From: a virus
Length of the DNA stretch: 64,000 nt
Reading direction: 5' to 3' (one strand)
IMG/VR virus record: IMGVR_UViG_3300021602_000003
Span: 1 to 64,000 of that record
The translations under genes and the position numbers were made by a program. A model generated the notes under the pieces. The model did no database searches. It was not told where the DNA came from and saw nothing but the letters and a program-made list of their open reading frames with translations. Positions 24,512-32,928 of this stretch are shown here, one piece after another. The first letter of the stretch is position 1. The number at the start of each line of letters is the position of its first letter.

Positions 24512-24970
24512 ATGACACGCATTAATTTAGTTACTGTAGAGAATCTTGCCGATCAGCATTTATTTGCCGAGTGGCGCGAGATTAAAATGGTTCCAGCAGC
24601 ATTACGTAGATCATTGCGTACAAAATCTATTCAGACTATTCTGGAGAGCATACCTGGCAGATACACGCTTAATACCGGCCATGTTACATTCTTCTATAAT
24701 AAGATGAAATTTCTTACTGAAAGATATAAATTGCTTACAGAAGAACTTGTCAGACGCGAATATAACATAAACGGTGATCCCGATTTTAGATATTTCCTCG
24801 GTGATCTACCGGTCGAATTCAGTCAATCAGATTGGCTACCAGATAAAAAAGAAGTAGATATAAATATAGAGAGAATCTCTGCACGTATAAGTGAAAAACC
24901 CGAATGGTACAGGTACTATGGTAAAAGAGTTATAGAAGGTTATTTCGACAGCATGTATAAAATATTATGA
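24512..24970 (+). CDS. denV: DenV-type pyrimidine-dimer DNA glycosylase/AP lyase
   Basis: 152 residues. The N terminus TRINLVTVENLADQHLFAEW closely follows T4 endonuclease V, including the Thr after the initiator Met that acts as nucleophile, and the catalytic Glu in WREIKM. GHVTFFYNKMKFL and WYRYYGK match the later DenV blocks. It removes UV-induced cyclobutane dimers and nicks the site. Useful for a phage of sunlit water. Overlaps the next gene by 4 bases. Confidence 0.93.
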   Translation: MTRINLVTVENLADQHLFAEWREIKMVPAALRRSLRTKSIQTILESIPGRYTLNTGHVTFFYNKMKFLTERYKLLTEELVRREYNINGDPDFRYFLGDLPVEFSQSDWLPDKKEVDINIERISARISEKPEWYRYYGKRVIEGYFDSMYKIL

Positions 24971-25359
24971 GAGTAGGATTTACAGGCACCAGACAAGGAA
25001 TGAGTCAATCCCAAAAAGAGCAATTTGTTCTTAAGTTATTTGAACTTGGTCCAACGGAATTCCATCATGGTGATTGTAAAGGTGCCGATGCCGAAGCACA
25101 CGATATCGTTAGAGAATTTTTTCCCGAAGTACATATTGTTGTTCATCCGCCGGAATTAACTTATACTCAGGCATTTAAACAAGGTGACGAACACCGAGTT
25201 CCTGGATCATATATAGATCGCGACAGGGATATTGTTGATGATACCGAATATCTAATTGGCGCACCACTAACAACTAACGAAATTGTTCGTAGCGGATCGT
25301 GGACAACAATTCGTTATGCAAGAAAAACAAAGAAACCGTATACGGTGTTGGGGAGATAA
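24967..25359 (+). CDS. SLOG-domain (DprA/YspA-like) protein
   Basis: 130 residues. RVGFTGTRQGMS at the N terminus and HHGDCKGADAEAHDIV near 37-52 are the nucleotide-binding loops of SLOG proteins. Members bind nucleotides or nucleotide-derived signals, and some act in anti-phage systems. A role in sensing or cleaving such a signal is inference only. Overlaps the next start as TAATG. Confidence 0.7.
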   Translation: MRVGFTGTRQGMSQSQKEQFVLKLFELGPTEFHHGDCKGADAEAHDIVREFFPEVHIVVHPPELTYTQAFKQGDEHRVPGSYIDRDRDIVDDTEYLIGAPLTTNEIVRSGSWTTIRYARKTKKPYTVLGR

Positions 25360-25568
25360 TGTCGTATTATGAATGGGACGTAGATAATATGTCCATTATT
25401 ATTAAGGCTGGTTTGGAAGTAGTTATGACAATATCTGTATATGAAGTCGTAGAAAGTTGCAAAAGAAAAGATATAATGCGTCATGTTAAAGAGTGTGATC
25501 GCTCGCCCTGGTTAAAGAATTGGGGTGCGGATGATGAAATAATTGATAAACTTAAAGGAATAAGATGA
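25359..25568 (+). CDS. Hypothetical small protein
   Basis: 69 residues from ATG 25359, overlapping the SLOG stop. Contains a Val/Ile-rich strand and a charged C terminus. An in-frame upstream start at 25299 would overlap the SLOG gene by 61 bases and is less likely. No family recognised. Confidence 0.55.
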   Translation: MSYYEWDVDNMSIIIKAGLEVVMTISVYEVVESCKRKDIMRHVKECDRSPWLKNWGADDEIIDKLKGIR

Positions 25569-25747
25569 ATAAATCGTGGACAGTAACAATCGAAGAAGAT
25601 GAAGAAGGTAATGCAGTATTACCTTTGCCAAAAGAGATGGTAGACGAGTTAGGCTGGTTGGTAGATGATATTCTTGATATGGATATTGACGGCGAAACAG
25701 TTATTATTAAGAATATTACTTGCGAAGAGCGTAAGAAAGTAGTATAA
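25565..25747 (+). CDS. AbrB/MazE-like swapped-hairpin DNA-binding protein
   Basis: 60 residues. WTVTIEEDEEGNAVLPLPKEMVDELGW fits the AbrB/SpoVT pattern (strand, turn, L-P-x-E/V-L, helix, G-W). Such domains are antitoxins or transition regulators. No toxin gene is next to it; a 470-base RNA-rich gap follows. Overlaps the preceding gene (ATGA). Confidence 0.65.
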   Translation: MNKSWTVTIEEDEEGNAVLPLPKEMVDELGWLVDDILDMDIDGETVIIKNITCEERKKVV

Positions 25748-25753
25748 TGAATC

Positions 25754-26162
25754 TTGGGGATGGTACATCGAAGGATGCCCCAATGCCTTGTCCGGGACTA
25801 TGGGCTGGTGATTACTGCCATTTCAGTAATGGATCCTACACCCAGAAAGTAGGCGGTTACGCTTTTAACCGGAGTCTGATAAATCCGCCTAATTGTACAT
25901 AATGGACGGTGGAGCAATACGCTCGTAAATATATCAGGACACAGATTTACCATCTATAGCACTAATTTATAGGTAAAAGGCAGTCAAGAAAGAGATACAG
26001 CCGGTGGAACATATGGGCAGAAAGATAAATCTCAACCCATCCTATGTTGACCTATCTTACGGTATCTCCTCCCGAGTGTCGGGAAAATGGACAGAAAAGT
26101 TATATAGCAGTAGAAATATAACGTATAGTGTGATAGATTTGGCAAACCGTTTGAGTCACACT
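25754..26162 (+). ncRNA. Gap of 470 bases with a string of compact hairpin RNAs
   Basis: No convincing ORF. Perfect or near-perfect helices occur in series: TTGGGG/CCCCAA (25754-25783); ATTACTG/CAGTAAT (25811-25830); TAGGCGG/CCGCCTA (25850-25891); a two-part hairpin TTTAC-CTATA (25946-25977); GAGATAC/GTATCTC (25992-26068) enclosing ACAT-ATGGG/CCCAT-ATGT; CCCGA/TCGGG (26071-26083); AGTGTGA/TCACACT (26127-26162). Three have 7-bp closing stems like a tRNA acceptor, but no T-loop is found. Probably one precursor of several small RNAs, family unknown. Confidence 0.55.
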
Positions 26163-26218
26163 TTGTAGCTATGATGACCGATTAGCAAGACACTCACCTA
26201 ATTTATTATAAATACAAT

Positions 26219-26584
26219 ATGAAAATACATTACGAAGACGAATACGGAACTAAATTATATTGGGGTAGCGAAGAAGCATTTCCTCCCATGCCCGGAGATA
26301 TGGTTGTTATTAGTGGCGAAGAATGGATTGTTAAACACCGTTCATTCATACCAGAAGAGCAGACTATTATTGTACTCGTAACAGAGAATATTGCCAGAGT
26401 GCGTCATTCAGAAAATTCCGAAACCGGTAGACTGCGAGAGGTGCAAAATGCTATAGTAGCAGTGAATAAGCGGCAGGATGCATCTGATAAGAAGTCTCGT
26501 TCGCTTAATGAGCAAATCGGCTCTATAAGAAAAAATATTAATCAGCGTACACAACGCGAAAATAAAGAAAGAAAAGATATATGA
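26219..26584 (+). CDS. Hypothetical protein
   Basis: 121 residues. N-terminal beta-rich domain (MPGDMVVISGEEWIVKHRSF), then a charged coiled-coil tail from about 75. No family recognised. Overlaps the next gene by 4 bases. Confidence 0.6.
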   Translation: MKIHYEDEYGTKLYWGSEEAFPPMPGDMVVISGEEWIVKHRSFIPEEQTIIVLVTENIARVRHSENSETGRLREVQNAIVAVNKRQDASDKKSRSLNEQIGSIRKNINQRTQRENKERKDI

Positions 26585-26781
26585 CACCTGATAAGAATTT
26601 TAGACTTTCCAAGCGCGCCAAAACGCAAATTGCATTACTCTGCAAATCGAACGAAGATCGTGGGCATTATAAATATCTAATGATTCAGGGTGAATTGGCA
26701 GAAGCGGCTGCTCGCCGCCAGGCCTTAAAATCTAAGACACCTAATCTGCGGAATAAAGATCCTCTTGCTCTGGCAGAATAA
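26581..26781 (+). CDS. Hypothetical small basic protein
   Basis: 66 residues with many Lys/Arg (RLSKRAKTQIALL; AAARRQALKSK). Possibly nucleic-acid binding. Co-translated with the gene before (ATGA). No family recognised. Confidence 0.6.
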   Translation: MTPDKNFRLSKRAKTQIALLCKSNEDRGHYKYLMIQGELAEAAARRQALKSKTPNLRNKDPLALAE

Positions 26782-26864
26782 AGAATATAGAGTATGCGTG
26801 ATGTGGCCTAAATGAAGACACATCGGCCCAGATATATTATTATAACAATATACCTACTCTTTTT

Positions 26865-26939
26865 GCCCGTTTGGCTCAGTGGTAAAGCATCTCTTTGGTA
26901 AAGAGAAGATCCCGAGTTCGATTCTCGGAATGGGCACCA
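26865..26939 (+). tRNA. tRNA-Thr (anticodon GGT)
   Basis: Acceptor GCCCGTT/AATGGGC, anticodon arm TCTCT-TTGGTAA-AGAGA, T-arm CCGAG-TTCGATT-CTCGG, ACCA encoded. The anticodon in positions 34-36 is GGT. A long ORF frame runs through it, but the real gene starts downstream. Confidence 0.92.
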
Positions 26940-26972
26940 TTAACTACTCACTTCCATTATTGTCTATATAAA

Positions 26973-26980
26973 GATAAATA
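26973..26980 (+). promoter_or_regulatory. Late promoter box GATAAATA
   Basis: Lies 10 bases before an in-frame ATG (26991) and 49 before ATG 27030, which has the better leader. It separates the tRNA from the membrane-protein gene. Confidence 0.55.
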
Positions 26981-27029
26981 TTGCCATAATATGGTACTTT
27001 TACCTGTTATAGTAAATAGGCAGAGTGCG

Positions 27030-27722
27030 ATGAGTATAAAAACTGATATGGCAAATAATGTTGCTAGTAATGCTGCTGGCAATCTTACATTAATTCAAGC
27101 ATTTTTGAAGATTCTTACATGGACTAAACTTTTTCAATTAACTATGTTTTTTGTAATAGTGGGATTGGCTATTGCCTTATATGAAACACGATCCATTTTC
27201 ATAGAATATACAAAGCATCAGAGGATAGGACACTATGATAGTCCTCCACAAGTAATAGGTAAAACATCTAAAGAAGAGATAGATCAGATTGTTACACATT
27301 CTGATCTAATTGTAGCTATTGTTGTATCCACTGTAGATTTTCAAAAGAATACACGACATATCATATATAAGAGTAGTGATGATAGCAATTTACGAAAAAT
27401 ATATGACGACGAAGATAAAAAACTAACGAACGATGTGCCTTTATTTAATAATGATACCATTAATAACGGAAGAATGGTAGATCTTATAAATGGTGAATTC
27501 ACATGTCATCTATATAACAATTCGATCGACGCCTTGCTTATCCCGGCCTCTATACCTTATGCTAATACTGTTTGTTCCAATGGAATACCTCCATTTTATG
27601 GTATGTTCAGTGGTGTGGTAAGTGTTATTACAAAGCGAACACCGTCCGCCACAGAAGTAGCTCAGTTAAGAGAAGTGCTAAAAAATTTAGCATCTAAAAT
27701 ATATGAACGCGACATTAAATAA
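27030..27722 (+). CDS. Membrane-anchored hypothetical protein, paralogue 1
   Basis: About 230 residues from ATG 27030 (an alternative at 26991 adds 13). One membrane segment near 40-62 (TMFFVIVGLAIAL) and an exposed C-terminal domain. The domain matches the gene at 27979: KNTRHIIY / KNSRHVVY; GRMVDLINGEFTCHLY / ARMIRIINHEFVCSPF; CSNGIPPFYGMFSG / CSTSIPPSYGNFVG. Conserved Cys pairs suggest a periplasmic location. Function unknown; a role at the envelope such as exclusion is possible. Confidence 0.65.
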   Translation: MSIKTDMANNVASNAAGNLTLIQAFLKILTWTKLFQLTMFFVIVGLAIALYETRSIFIEYTKHQRIGHYDSPPQVIGKTSKEEIDQIVTHSDLIVAIVVSTVDFQKNTRHIIYKSSDDSNLRKIYDDEDKKLTNDVPLFNNDTINNGRMVDLINGEFTCHLYNNSIDALLIPASIPYANTVCSNGIPPFYGMFSGVVSVITKRTPSATEVAQLREVLKNLASKIYERDIK

Positions 27723-27972
27723 ACGAATTAATTCTAGCATAGAATGGACTGCGGTCGAATCAGACATATTACATAAAAGTCGTAAACTTATTAATCGAAG
27801 AGATATTCGGCGATTTGTTAAAAATATACAACAAGAAATTACTCAATTATCTAAGGCAGAAGTTGAGGCCCGGCAAGGGAAAAAAATCAAGGCAAAAGAA
27901 ATATTAAATAAAGTTAATACAGATATAGAGATGGTGGAAGAGTATTTGTTAATTGCCGCACTATTAGGATAA
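27703..27972 (+). CDS. Hypothetical helical protein
   Basis: 89 residues, almost all charged helix (RRDIRRFVKNIQQEITQLSK). Lies between the two membrane paralogues and overlaps the first by 20 bases. May be a cytoplasmic partner of the pair. No family recognised. Confidence 0.6.
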   Translation: MNATLNKRINSSIEWTAVESDILHKSRKLINRRDIRRFVKNIQQEITQLSKAEVEARQGKKIKAKEILNKVNTDIEMVEEYLLIAALLG

Positions 27973-27978
27973 TTTGAA

Positions 27979-28587
27979 ATGACAGAAATTGTACGTAAAA
28001 GAACACCAAAAAGAATGAGTTTAAGAGTGGTGATATCTATCATAGTTTCTGTTATTTTATTATTCACGTTTTTAGTATATAAACTAGTTGCATATGATAC
28101 AGAGTTCTCCACATTAAGTCCGCAGACAATTATAAAAATTGATGTTTTCCTTCACAGTCATCCCGATTATATGGGAATACAAGTAATGTCAATGGATTTA
28201 TCGAAAAATTCCAGACATGTTGTATATAGTCATTTAGAATCTAATGAATTTCAAAAAATATATATGAATTATATTTCTAATAGAATATCTCAAATATCTC
28301 CTATCTTTACAAATAATAATGAAGCCAATAATGCCCGAATGATCAGAATTATAAATCATGAATTCGTGTGTTCCCCTTTTAGCGAAAGCATGTTATTTAA
28401 GAATCTTCCGGCCTCTGCATCTTTTATAAAAACAATTTGCTCAACTAGTATTCCTCCATCATACGGTAATTTTGTAGGTAGTGTTAATTTATTTTTAACT
28501 AACGAACCTACCGAATTGGAAATAAGAGTAATACAAATGTATCTAAAAGAAATATCTGCAGATATATTTCTGGAGATGCGTCATTAA
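27979..28587 (+). CDS. Membrane-anchored hypothetical protein, paralogue 2
   Basis: 202 residues. Membrane segment near 15-36 (VISIIVSVILLFTFLVY), then a domain homologous to the 27030 protein with the conserved I-P-P-x-Y-G near 155 and two Cys. A tandem duplication with a small helical gene between. Function unknown. Confidence 0.65.
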   Translation: MTEIVRKRTPKRMSLRVVISIIVSVILLFTFLVYKLVAYDTEFSTLSPQTIIKIDVFLHSHPDYMGIQVMSMDLSKNSRHVVYSHLESNEFQKIYMNYISNRISQISPIFTNNNEANNARMIRIINHEFVCSPFSESMLFKNLPASASFIKTICSTSIPPSYGNFVGSVNLFLTNEPTELEIRVIQMYLKEISADIFLEMRH

Positions 28588-28667
28588 ATCAGCTAGTTTT
28601 TGATTTCGGTTGTGTTCTGTTATAGCAAGTAGTATAGTAGTACTTGTCTACACAGAAAGGACACACA

Positions 28668-29426
28668 ATGGACATTGAAGAACAACGAGCTAAGGTAAAA
28701 AAGTGGGCGTCAGTGGGTTTAATTGGGTTGATTGGCCTAATTGTTGCACCTGTAATTTTTCTAGCAATACAGGGTTTGATTGGTTTAGCGATTGCTGGTG
28801 TAGTATGTTTATCATTGGTAACATTTACTCCGTGGGTGACAATGAAGTTTGCGAATTGGAAAGTTAAAGCAATCATGTCTGAAGCTAAAGAAAATCCAAT
28901 CGAGACTATGATCAATTTACTTGCTGCTAAACAAATAGCATTTAAGGAATTTCAAGTTAATGTGACGACAGCAGTTACGGCAAGAAATAACTTTAAAAGT
29001 AAGATTGAAACATTTGCTGTAAAGTATCCTGCTCGAGCACCCGAATTTAAGAATCAACTTGTTAGAATGACTGATCTGGTTGAGCGTAAAAAGAAAGCAC
29101 TAAATGATGCTGAACATATGCTCAAAGAAGGCCAGGATAAGTTAGACGAAATGAAGGCGTATTGGGAAATGAGTCAAGCCGCACAGGCAGCAAACAAAGC
29201 CGCTGGCATGGATACGGGCGACCAGTTCGAAAAACTTAAATCAGATACGGCAGTTGATGCAGTATTCGAAAGTATGAACCGCGCATTTGCTGAACTTGAG
29301 GTAGCAGCAGCGTTAGATGTGGATGCGGATGACAAACCAGCCGCAGTTGTAGCACAATTAGGTAATAGTGAACCAGTTGTATTAGATGTTATAGTTCGCG
29401 AAACACAGAAGGTAGGTGTTAAATGA
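28668..29426 (+). CDS. Membrane protein with coiled-coil tail
   Basis: About 252 residues from ATG 28668 (AGAAAGGA before it). Two close membrane segments at about 14-55 (VGLIGLIGLIVAPVIFLAI), then a long helical region like phage-shock or flotillin-type coiled coils. The end is acidic. Higher GC and regular codons suggest good expression. Overlaps the next small gene (ATGA). Confidence 0.65.
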   Translation: MDIEEQRAKVKKWASVGLIGLIGLIVAPVIFLAIQGLIGLAIAGVVCLSLVTFTPWVTMKFANWKVKAIMSEAKENPIETMINLLAAKQIAFKEFQVNVTTAVTARNNFKSKIETFAVKYPARAPEFKNQLVRMTDLVERKKKALNDAEHMLKEGQDKLDEMKAYWEMSQAAQAANKAAGMDTGDQFEKLKSDTAVDAVFESMNRAFAELEVAAALDVDADDKPAAVVAQLGNSEPVVLDVIVRETQKVGVK

Positions 29427-29587
29427 AGACCCGAGTTTTTGGATCGTTATTGGTACTTGTTATCCTGGTAGCACTGTTTGTTTTAACGGGTGGAGATCAT
29501 CAAAGCCCTGCAGGTCCTACAGTGCAAAGTCAGCCGCAACCGCAAAGTTCGTCTGATGCAGATTTGAAAAACCTGAAAATTAACTAA
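29423..29587 (+). CDS. Small single-pass membrane protein
   Basis: 54 residues: membrane segment about 6-22 (FGSLLVLVILVALFVLTGG), then a Ser/Gln/Pro-rich tail. Starts inside the stop of the preceding gene. Probably a partner of that membrane protein. Ends 19 bases before the TAXI receptor gene. Confidence 0.6.
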   Translation: MKTRVFGSLLVLVILVALFVLTGGDHQSPAGPTVQSQPQPQSSSDADLKNLKIN

Positions 29588-29606
29588 CTTAAAGAAAGAC
29601 ACACAA

Positions 29607-30551
29607 ATGAAGAAATTTTCAAAGATTGCCGTAATTGGCGCCATGCTTATGGCTTCCGTTGGAGTTATGGCCCAGACGCAACTTAAGGTGGCAACAGGTG
29701 GAGCAACTGGTACATATCATCGTATGTTTACAGAGTTCCAACAGGCCTGTAAGGATCAAATTATGCAGATTGAAGTCCCATCTAGAGGTTCAGTCGATAA
29801 TATGGACAAGTTGCTCGGTAATGAAGTAAATGCAGCTATTGTGCAAACCGATGTACTGTTTTATCGTGCCCGAAATGAAGACTTGGGCGGCATTAAAACA
29901 CTGTTTGCATTGTATCCCGAAGAAGTGCATGTGATTACTTCTACCACAAGCGCCATCCTAGAAGGTGGTACATTGGGTATGGGTAAGAAGCCTGCGGTAT
30001 TTAATACACTGAATGATCTCCAAGGTCGTGCTGTTGCAGCATGGGGCGGAAGTATTATTACAGCGCAAGTTATTCGTCTGCAGAGTGAAATTAGTTTTAC
30101 GGTAGCTGAAGTATCCGATTTCAAAGCAGCTAAGGCAGCATTGGATGCAGGTCAAGTGGCAGCTATTGTAATGGTCGGTGGCCAGCCGATGGACGATGTT
30201 AAGGCGCTCAACAATACATACAAATTGCTTTCCTTCCCTGAGGCAACAATGGGTAAGTTGAAGAGCGTGTATGTTCCTGCTAAGTTGAACTATTCAGGTA
30301 TGGGTCAAGGCGGATCAGGTGTGCAATCTATTGCAACAGAATCCCTGTTTGTAACTCGTGCATATAAGACAGAAAAGTATGTACAATCGTTGGCAGCGTT
30401 ACGTGGTTGCTTTAAGGCTAATGTTGCAGAATTGCAAGAAACAACAGGTATGCACAAGAAATGGGCAGCAGTTAATCCTGACAATACAGGTAAGTGGTCA
30501 TATTACGAACTTCCAGTAACTAAGGTTGCAGTGCCAGCTAAAAAGAAGTAA
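29607..30551 (+). CDS. TAXI-family TRAP transporter solute-binding protein
   Basis: 314 residues. Signal peptide ends at GVMAQ (about 23). LKVATGGATGTYHRMFTEF is the TAXI hallmark; GSVDNMDKLLGNEVNAAIVQTD follows. TAXI receptors bind glutamate- or dicarboxylate-like solutes for TRAP transporters. No transporter membrane genes are nearby. With PstS and two Bug-like proteins it makes four periplasmic receptors in the window. Its own terminator follows. Confidence 0.85.
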   Translation: MKKFSKIAVIGAMLMASVGVMAQTQLKVATGGATGTYHRMFTEFQQACKDQIMQIEVPSRGSVDNMDKLLGNEVNAAIVQTDVLFYRARNEDLGGIKTLFALYPEEVHVITSTTSAILEGGTLGMGKKPAVFNTLNDLQGRAVAAWGGSIITAQVIRLQSEISFTVAEVSDFKAAKAALDAGQVAAIVMVGGQPMDDVKALNNTYKLLSFPEATMGKLKSVYVPAKLNYSGMGQGGSGVQSIATESLFVTRAYKTEKYVQSLAALRGCFKANVAELQETTGMHKKWAAVNPDNTGKWSYYELPVTKVAVPAKKK

Positions 30552-30567
30552 ACTTCTTTAACCAAAC

Positions 30568-30594
30568 AAAACCGCTTGCAATAAGCGGTTTTGT
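30568..30594 (+). terminator. Rho-independent terminator
   Basis: AAAACCGCTT-GCAAT-AAGCGGTTTT; the A and T tracts on both sides make it usable in both directions. Confidence 0.88.
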
Positions 30595-30609
30595 CATTTA
30601 TACTAGCAA

Positions 30610-31065
30610 ATGGGCAGATTAGTTAGACTTAGAGATTTAGGCTTGAATGCCACATGGTACTTCGAAGATGCGTATTGGACGACTTCGGCCGCCGGTAGTT
30701 ATCAATATGCATGGCCGAGTAAAAATTTTCCGCATCAACTATGTATGCACAGAGATGAATTCCAATATGCAAGTCGCAAATTAGAAATTCGCCGTTGGAT
30801 AGAAAATTTAATACCGGACACTGTTATTTTCGATAGTGTCGAGATGGATTATAAGAAGTATTACGGGAAGAGTTATGAATGGGAAAAGAAATATGATATT
30901 CATAATACTTGGTATCGATTTAGTTTTGAAAATGAGAATAGTGCTATTATGTTCAAACTTGCATTTTCAGATTGGATTAAGCCAATAACAAAATGGCACC
31001 CGGATCGACCAGAGGATGAAGAATATTTAAATAGGCCGTTAGAAGATAGATATGTAAAGGATTGA
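30610..31065 (+). CDS. Hypothetical protein
   Basis: 151 residues, rich in Trp and Tyr (TWYFEDAYWTT; YEWEKKYDIHNTWYRF). No membrane segment or motif I can name. It ends one base before the RNA ligase gene, so they probably share a transcript. Confidence 0.6.
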   Translation: MGRLVRLRDLGLNATWYFEDAYWTTSAAGSYQYAWPSKNFPHQLCMHRDEFQYASRKLEIRRWIENLIPDTVIFDSVEMDYKKYYGKSYEWEKKYDIHNTWYRFSFENENSAIMFKLAFSDWIKPITKWHPDRPEDEEYLNRPLEDRYVKD

Positions 31066-31066
31066 T

Positions 31067-32086
31067 ATGACAGAAAGAAAAATGGCAACAATTCGTAAAA
31101 TTGTTGAGATTAAAGCAATACCCGAAGCAGATTTAATCTGTGCCTATCGGGTGGACGGTTGGTGGGTAGTTGATTCGGTCGGAAAATATGCCATTGATGA
31201 TCTAGTAGTATATGCAGAACCGGATTCTTGGATTCCCGCCGAATTAGCACCGTTTTTGTCTAAAGGCAAAGAGCCTAGGGAGTATAACGGGGTTAAGGGC
31301 GAAAAATTACGCACAATTCGGCTAAAAAAGCAGCTATCTCAGGGTTTATTAATGCCGCTCGAGCCGACTTGTGCTAACATCGAATCTATGTTATTCGAGG
31401 CTTTAGATGTTTCCTTACCGCTTAATATTCAGAAATACGAAGCACCTATCGCTGCAAATTTAGCAGGGACTGTTCGCGGAAACTTTCCGTCCAGAATTCC
31501 TAAAACTGATCAGGAAAGAATTCAAAATCTACCAAAAGAGCTTGAATTCTGGAAAGAAAAGAAATTTACATGGACTGTATCTGAAAAATGTGAAGGATCT
31601 TCGCATACTGCTTATATATTTGATGGTGAATTCGGCGTCTGTTCTCGTAACCTCGATTTAAAAGAAGACGAAAATAACGTATTGTGGAAAACTGCTATTA
31701 AATATGATCTGAAGAATAAATTAATTACGTTAAATAGAAACTTAGCAATTCAATCGGAAATTTTAGGGCCGGGAATTCAGGGAAATATTTATCAATTGAA
31801 AAATCATATGTTAGCAGTGTTTGATATATTTGATATTGATAAACAGGAATATCTATATCCGGCAGAGAAGAAATTGTTAATTGAACAACTGGGTTTAACA
31901 TCTGTTCCTATTCTTAATTCTTCTTATTCTTTAACTGATAAAACCGTCGACGAATTATTAATGTTCGCCGAAGGTAAATCAGTTATGGGGTTGATTGGGT
32001 GTGAAAGAGAAGGGCTTGTATTTAACTGCAACGAATGTCATGCAAGTTTTAAAGTGGTATCAAATAGATATTTATTGAAGCAATAA
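31067..32086 (+). CDS. RNA ligase, DRAF/Rnl2-related family
   Basis: 339 residues. The N-terminal 100 residues form an OB-like domain (YRVDGWWVVDSVGKY; GLLMPLEP) as in the two-domain RNA ligases of many phages. The nucleotidyl-transfer motif is SEKCEGSSHTAY near 169-180 (Lys is the adenylation site). Later motifs: GVCSRNLDLKE near 189, EILGPGIQGN near 229 and EREGLVFNC near 316. It seals nicked RNA, for instance tRNAs cut by host anticodon nucleases. Confidence 0.85.
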   Translation: MTERKMATIRKIVEIKAIPEADLICAYRVDGWWVVDSVGKYAIDDLVVYAEPDSWIPAELAPFLSKGKEPREYNGVKGEKLRTIRLKKQLSQGLLMPLEPTCANIESMLFEALDVSLPLNIQKYEAPIAANLAGTVRGNFPSRIPKTDQERIQNLPKELEFWKEKKFTWTVSEKCEGSSHTAYIFDGEFGVCSRNLDLKEDENNVLWKTAIKYDLKNKLITLNRNLAIQSEILGPGIQGNIYQLKNHMLAVFDIFDIDKQEYLYPAEKKLLIEQLGLTSVPILNSSYSLTDKTVDELLMFAEGKSVMGLIGCEREGLVFNCNECHASFKVVSNRYLLKQ

Positions 32087-32242
32087 TTATTTCTTCTTGG
32101 GTCCTGTTTTTGCCCTGTGAGGTATTATTTCTTTATTTTTTAATACAGACAATACTCCACTTCCATTTATTGCAAGTTCGTTCGCTATCTGAAAAGGGCC
32201 CATACCCTTATTATGGAGATACAGAATCATATTTTCATTCAT
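32087..32242 (-). CDS. Small helix-turn-helix protein
   Basis: 51 residues on the minus strand: LHNKGMGPFQIANELAINGSGVLSVLKNK is a helix-turn-helix, and the tail is basic (PHRAKTGPKKK). The stop abuts the RNA ligase stop. It resembles one repeat of the protein at 51223. Possibly a DNA-binding relic of a homing nuclease or a small regulator. Confidence 0.6.
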   Translation of the reverse strand: MNENMILYLHNKGMGPFQIANELAINGSGVLSVLKNKEIIPHRAKTGPKKK

Positions 32243-32301
32243 AATATTATTTATCTAATTGGCCACGATATACACGGTAATTATGAAAATATTTATTAGA
32301 A

Positions 32302-32329
32302 GATAAATAGCGTATCGAAAGGATACGCT
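32302..32329 (+). promoter_or_regulatory. Late promoter plus hairpin enclosing the RBS
   Basis: GATAAATA (32302-32309) runs into an 8-bp hairpin AGCGTATC (32309-32316) / GATACGCT (32322-32329) that ends exactly at the ATG. The Shine-Dalgarno AAAGGA lies in its loop and 3' arm. A late transcript starting about 6 bases after the box would begin inside the 5' arm and leave the site open. Confidence 0.65.
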
Positions 32330-32926
32330 ATGAGATTATCAGAAATACAATTAACGGAGAGTGTTACATTTGGTGTAGCAAGATTAGAAGATCATAACGG
32401 TCAGCAAGTATACAGCGATCCATTTCAGAAAAAGACAATGGAAAAATGCTGGGTATGCCACGGCACAGGTAAAGAAAAATTTAGTGGTTATACCGATGAA
32501 GGTGGGATAGAACATCCGGCAACCGAGCATACCTGCGGATATTGCAACGGCAAAGGTGAAAACGAGGAGTGGAATACAACTGCTTCCGAATTAAACGTCT
32601 CAAATTCTAATGCAATGGAAATACAACGAATGTTAGGGCTAGATGCCGATTATTCCGGTGTTATAAAACAGAAAGATTTCCCATTAGTAAAACGAAAATT
32701 GATTCGACTAAAGAACGGCGACATATCGGCTCACACCGAATTGCCAAATACCTCCGGCGGCCAAATGAAAAAATACAAGGATGATCGGGGCGTGACCGCA
32801 ATAGGCCGAACTGCAACAATGCATGACGCTGGTCGGTCACATTCTCAAGTTGAAAGGTATATTGATACATTATTATCTCTTATTGATTTCGCTCAAAAGA
32901 GTAATTGCGATGTGGTTTGGGGATAA
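32330..32926 (+). CDS. Zinc-finger protein with capsid-targeting-like N terminus
   Basis: 198 residues. It starts MRLSEIQLTES: an amphipathic start ending in L-T-E, the T4 gp21 protease site (L/I-x-E). Residues 42-75 have CWVCHGTGKEKF and CGYCNGKGE, DnaJ-type zinc modules. The rest has no motif I can name. If cut like T4 internal proteins, about ten residues would be lost and the protein would travel in the head. Followed by another gene with such a start. Confidence 0.65.
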   Translation: MRLSEIQLTESVTFGVARLEDHNGQQVYSDPFQKKTMEKCWVCHGTGKEKFSGYTDEGGIEHPATEHTCGYCNGKGENEEWNTTASELNVSNSNAMEIQRMLGLDADYSGVIKQKDFPLVKRKLIRLKNGDISAHTELPNTSGGQMKKYKDDRGVTAIGRTATMHDAGRSHSQVERYIDTLLSLIDFAQKSNCDVVWG

Positions 32927-32928
32927 TA

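Noticed and set aside
25850-25891. Hammerhead ribozyme
   Set aside because: CTGATAA near 25876 recalls the CUGANGA core, but the matching GAAA strand and stem order are absent.
26895-26990. Upstream extension of the membrane-protein gene
   Set aside because: It runs through tRNA-Thr and the late promoter; starts at 26991 or 27030 are more sensible.
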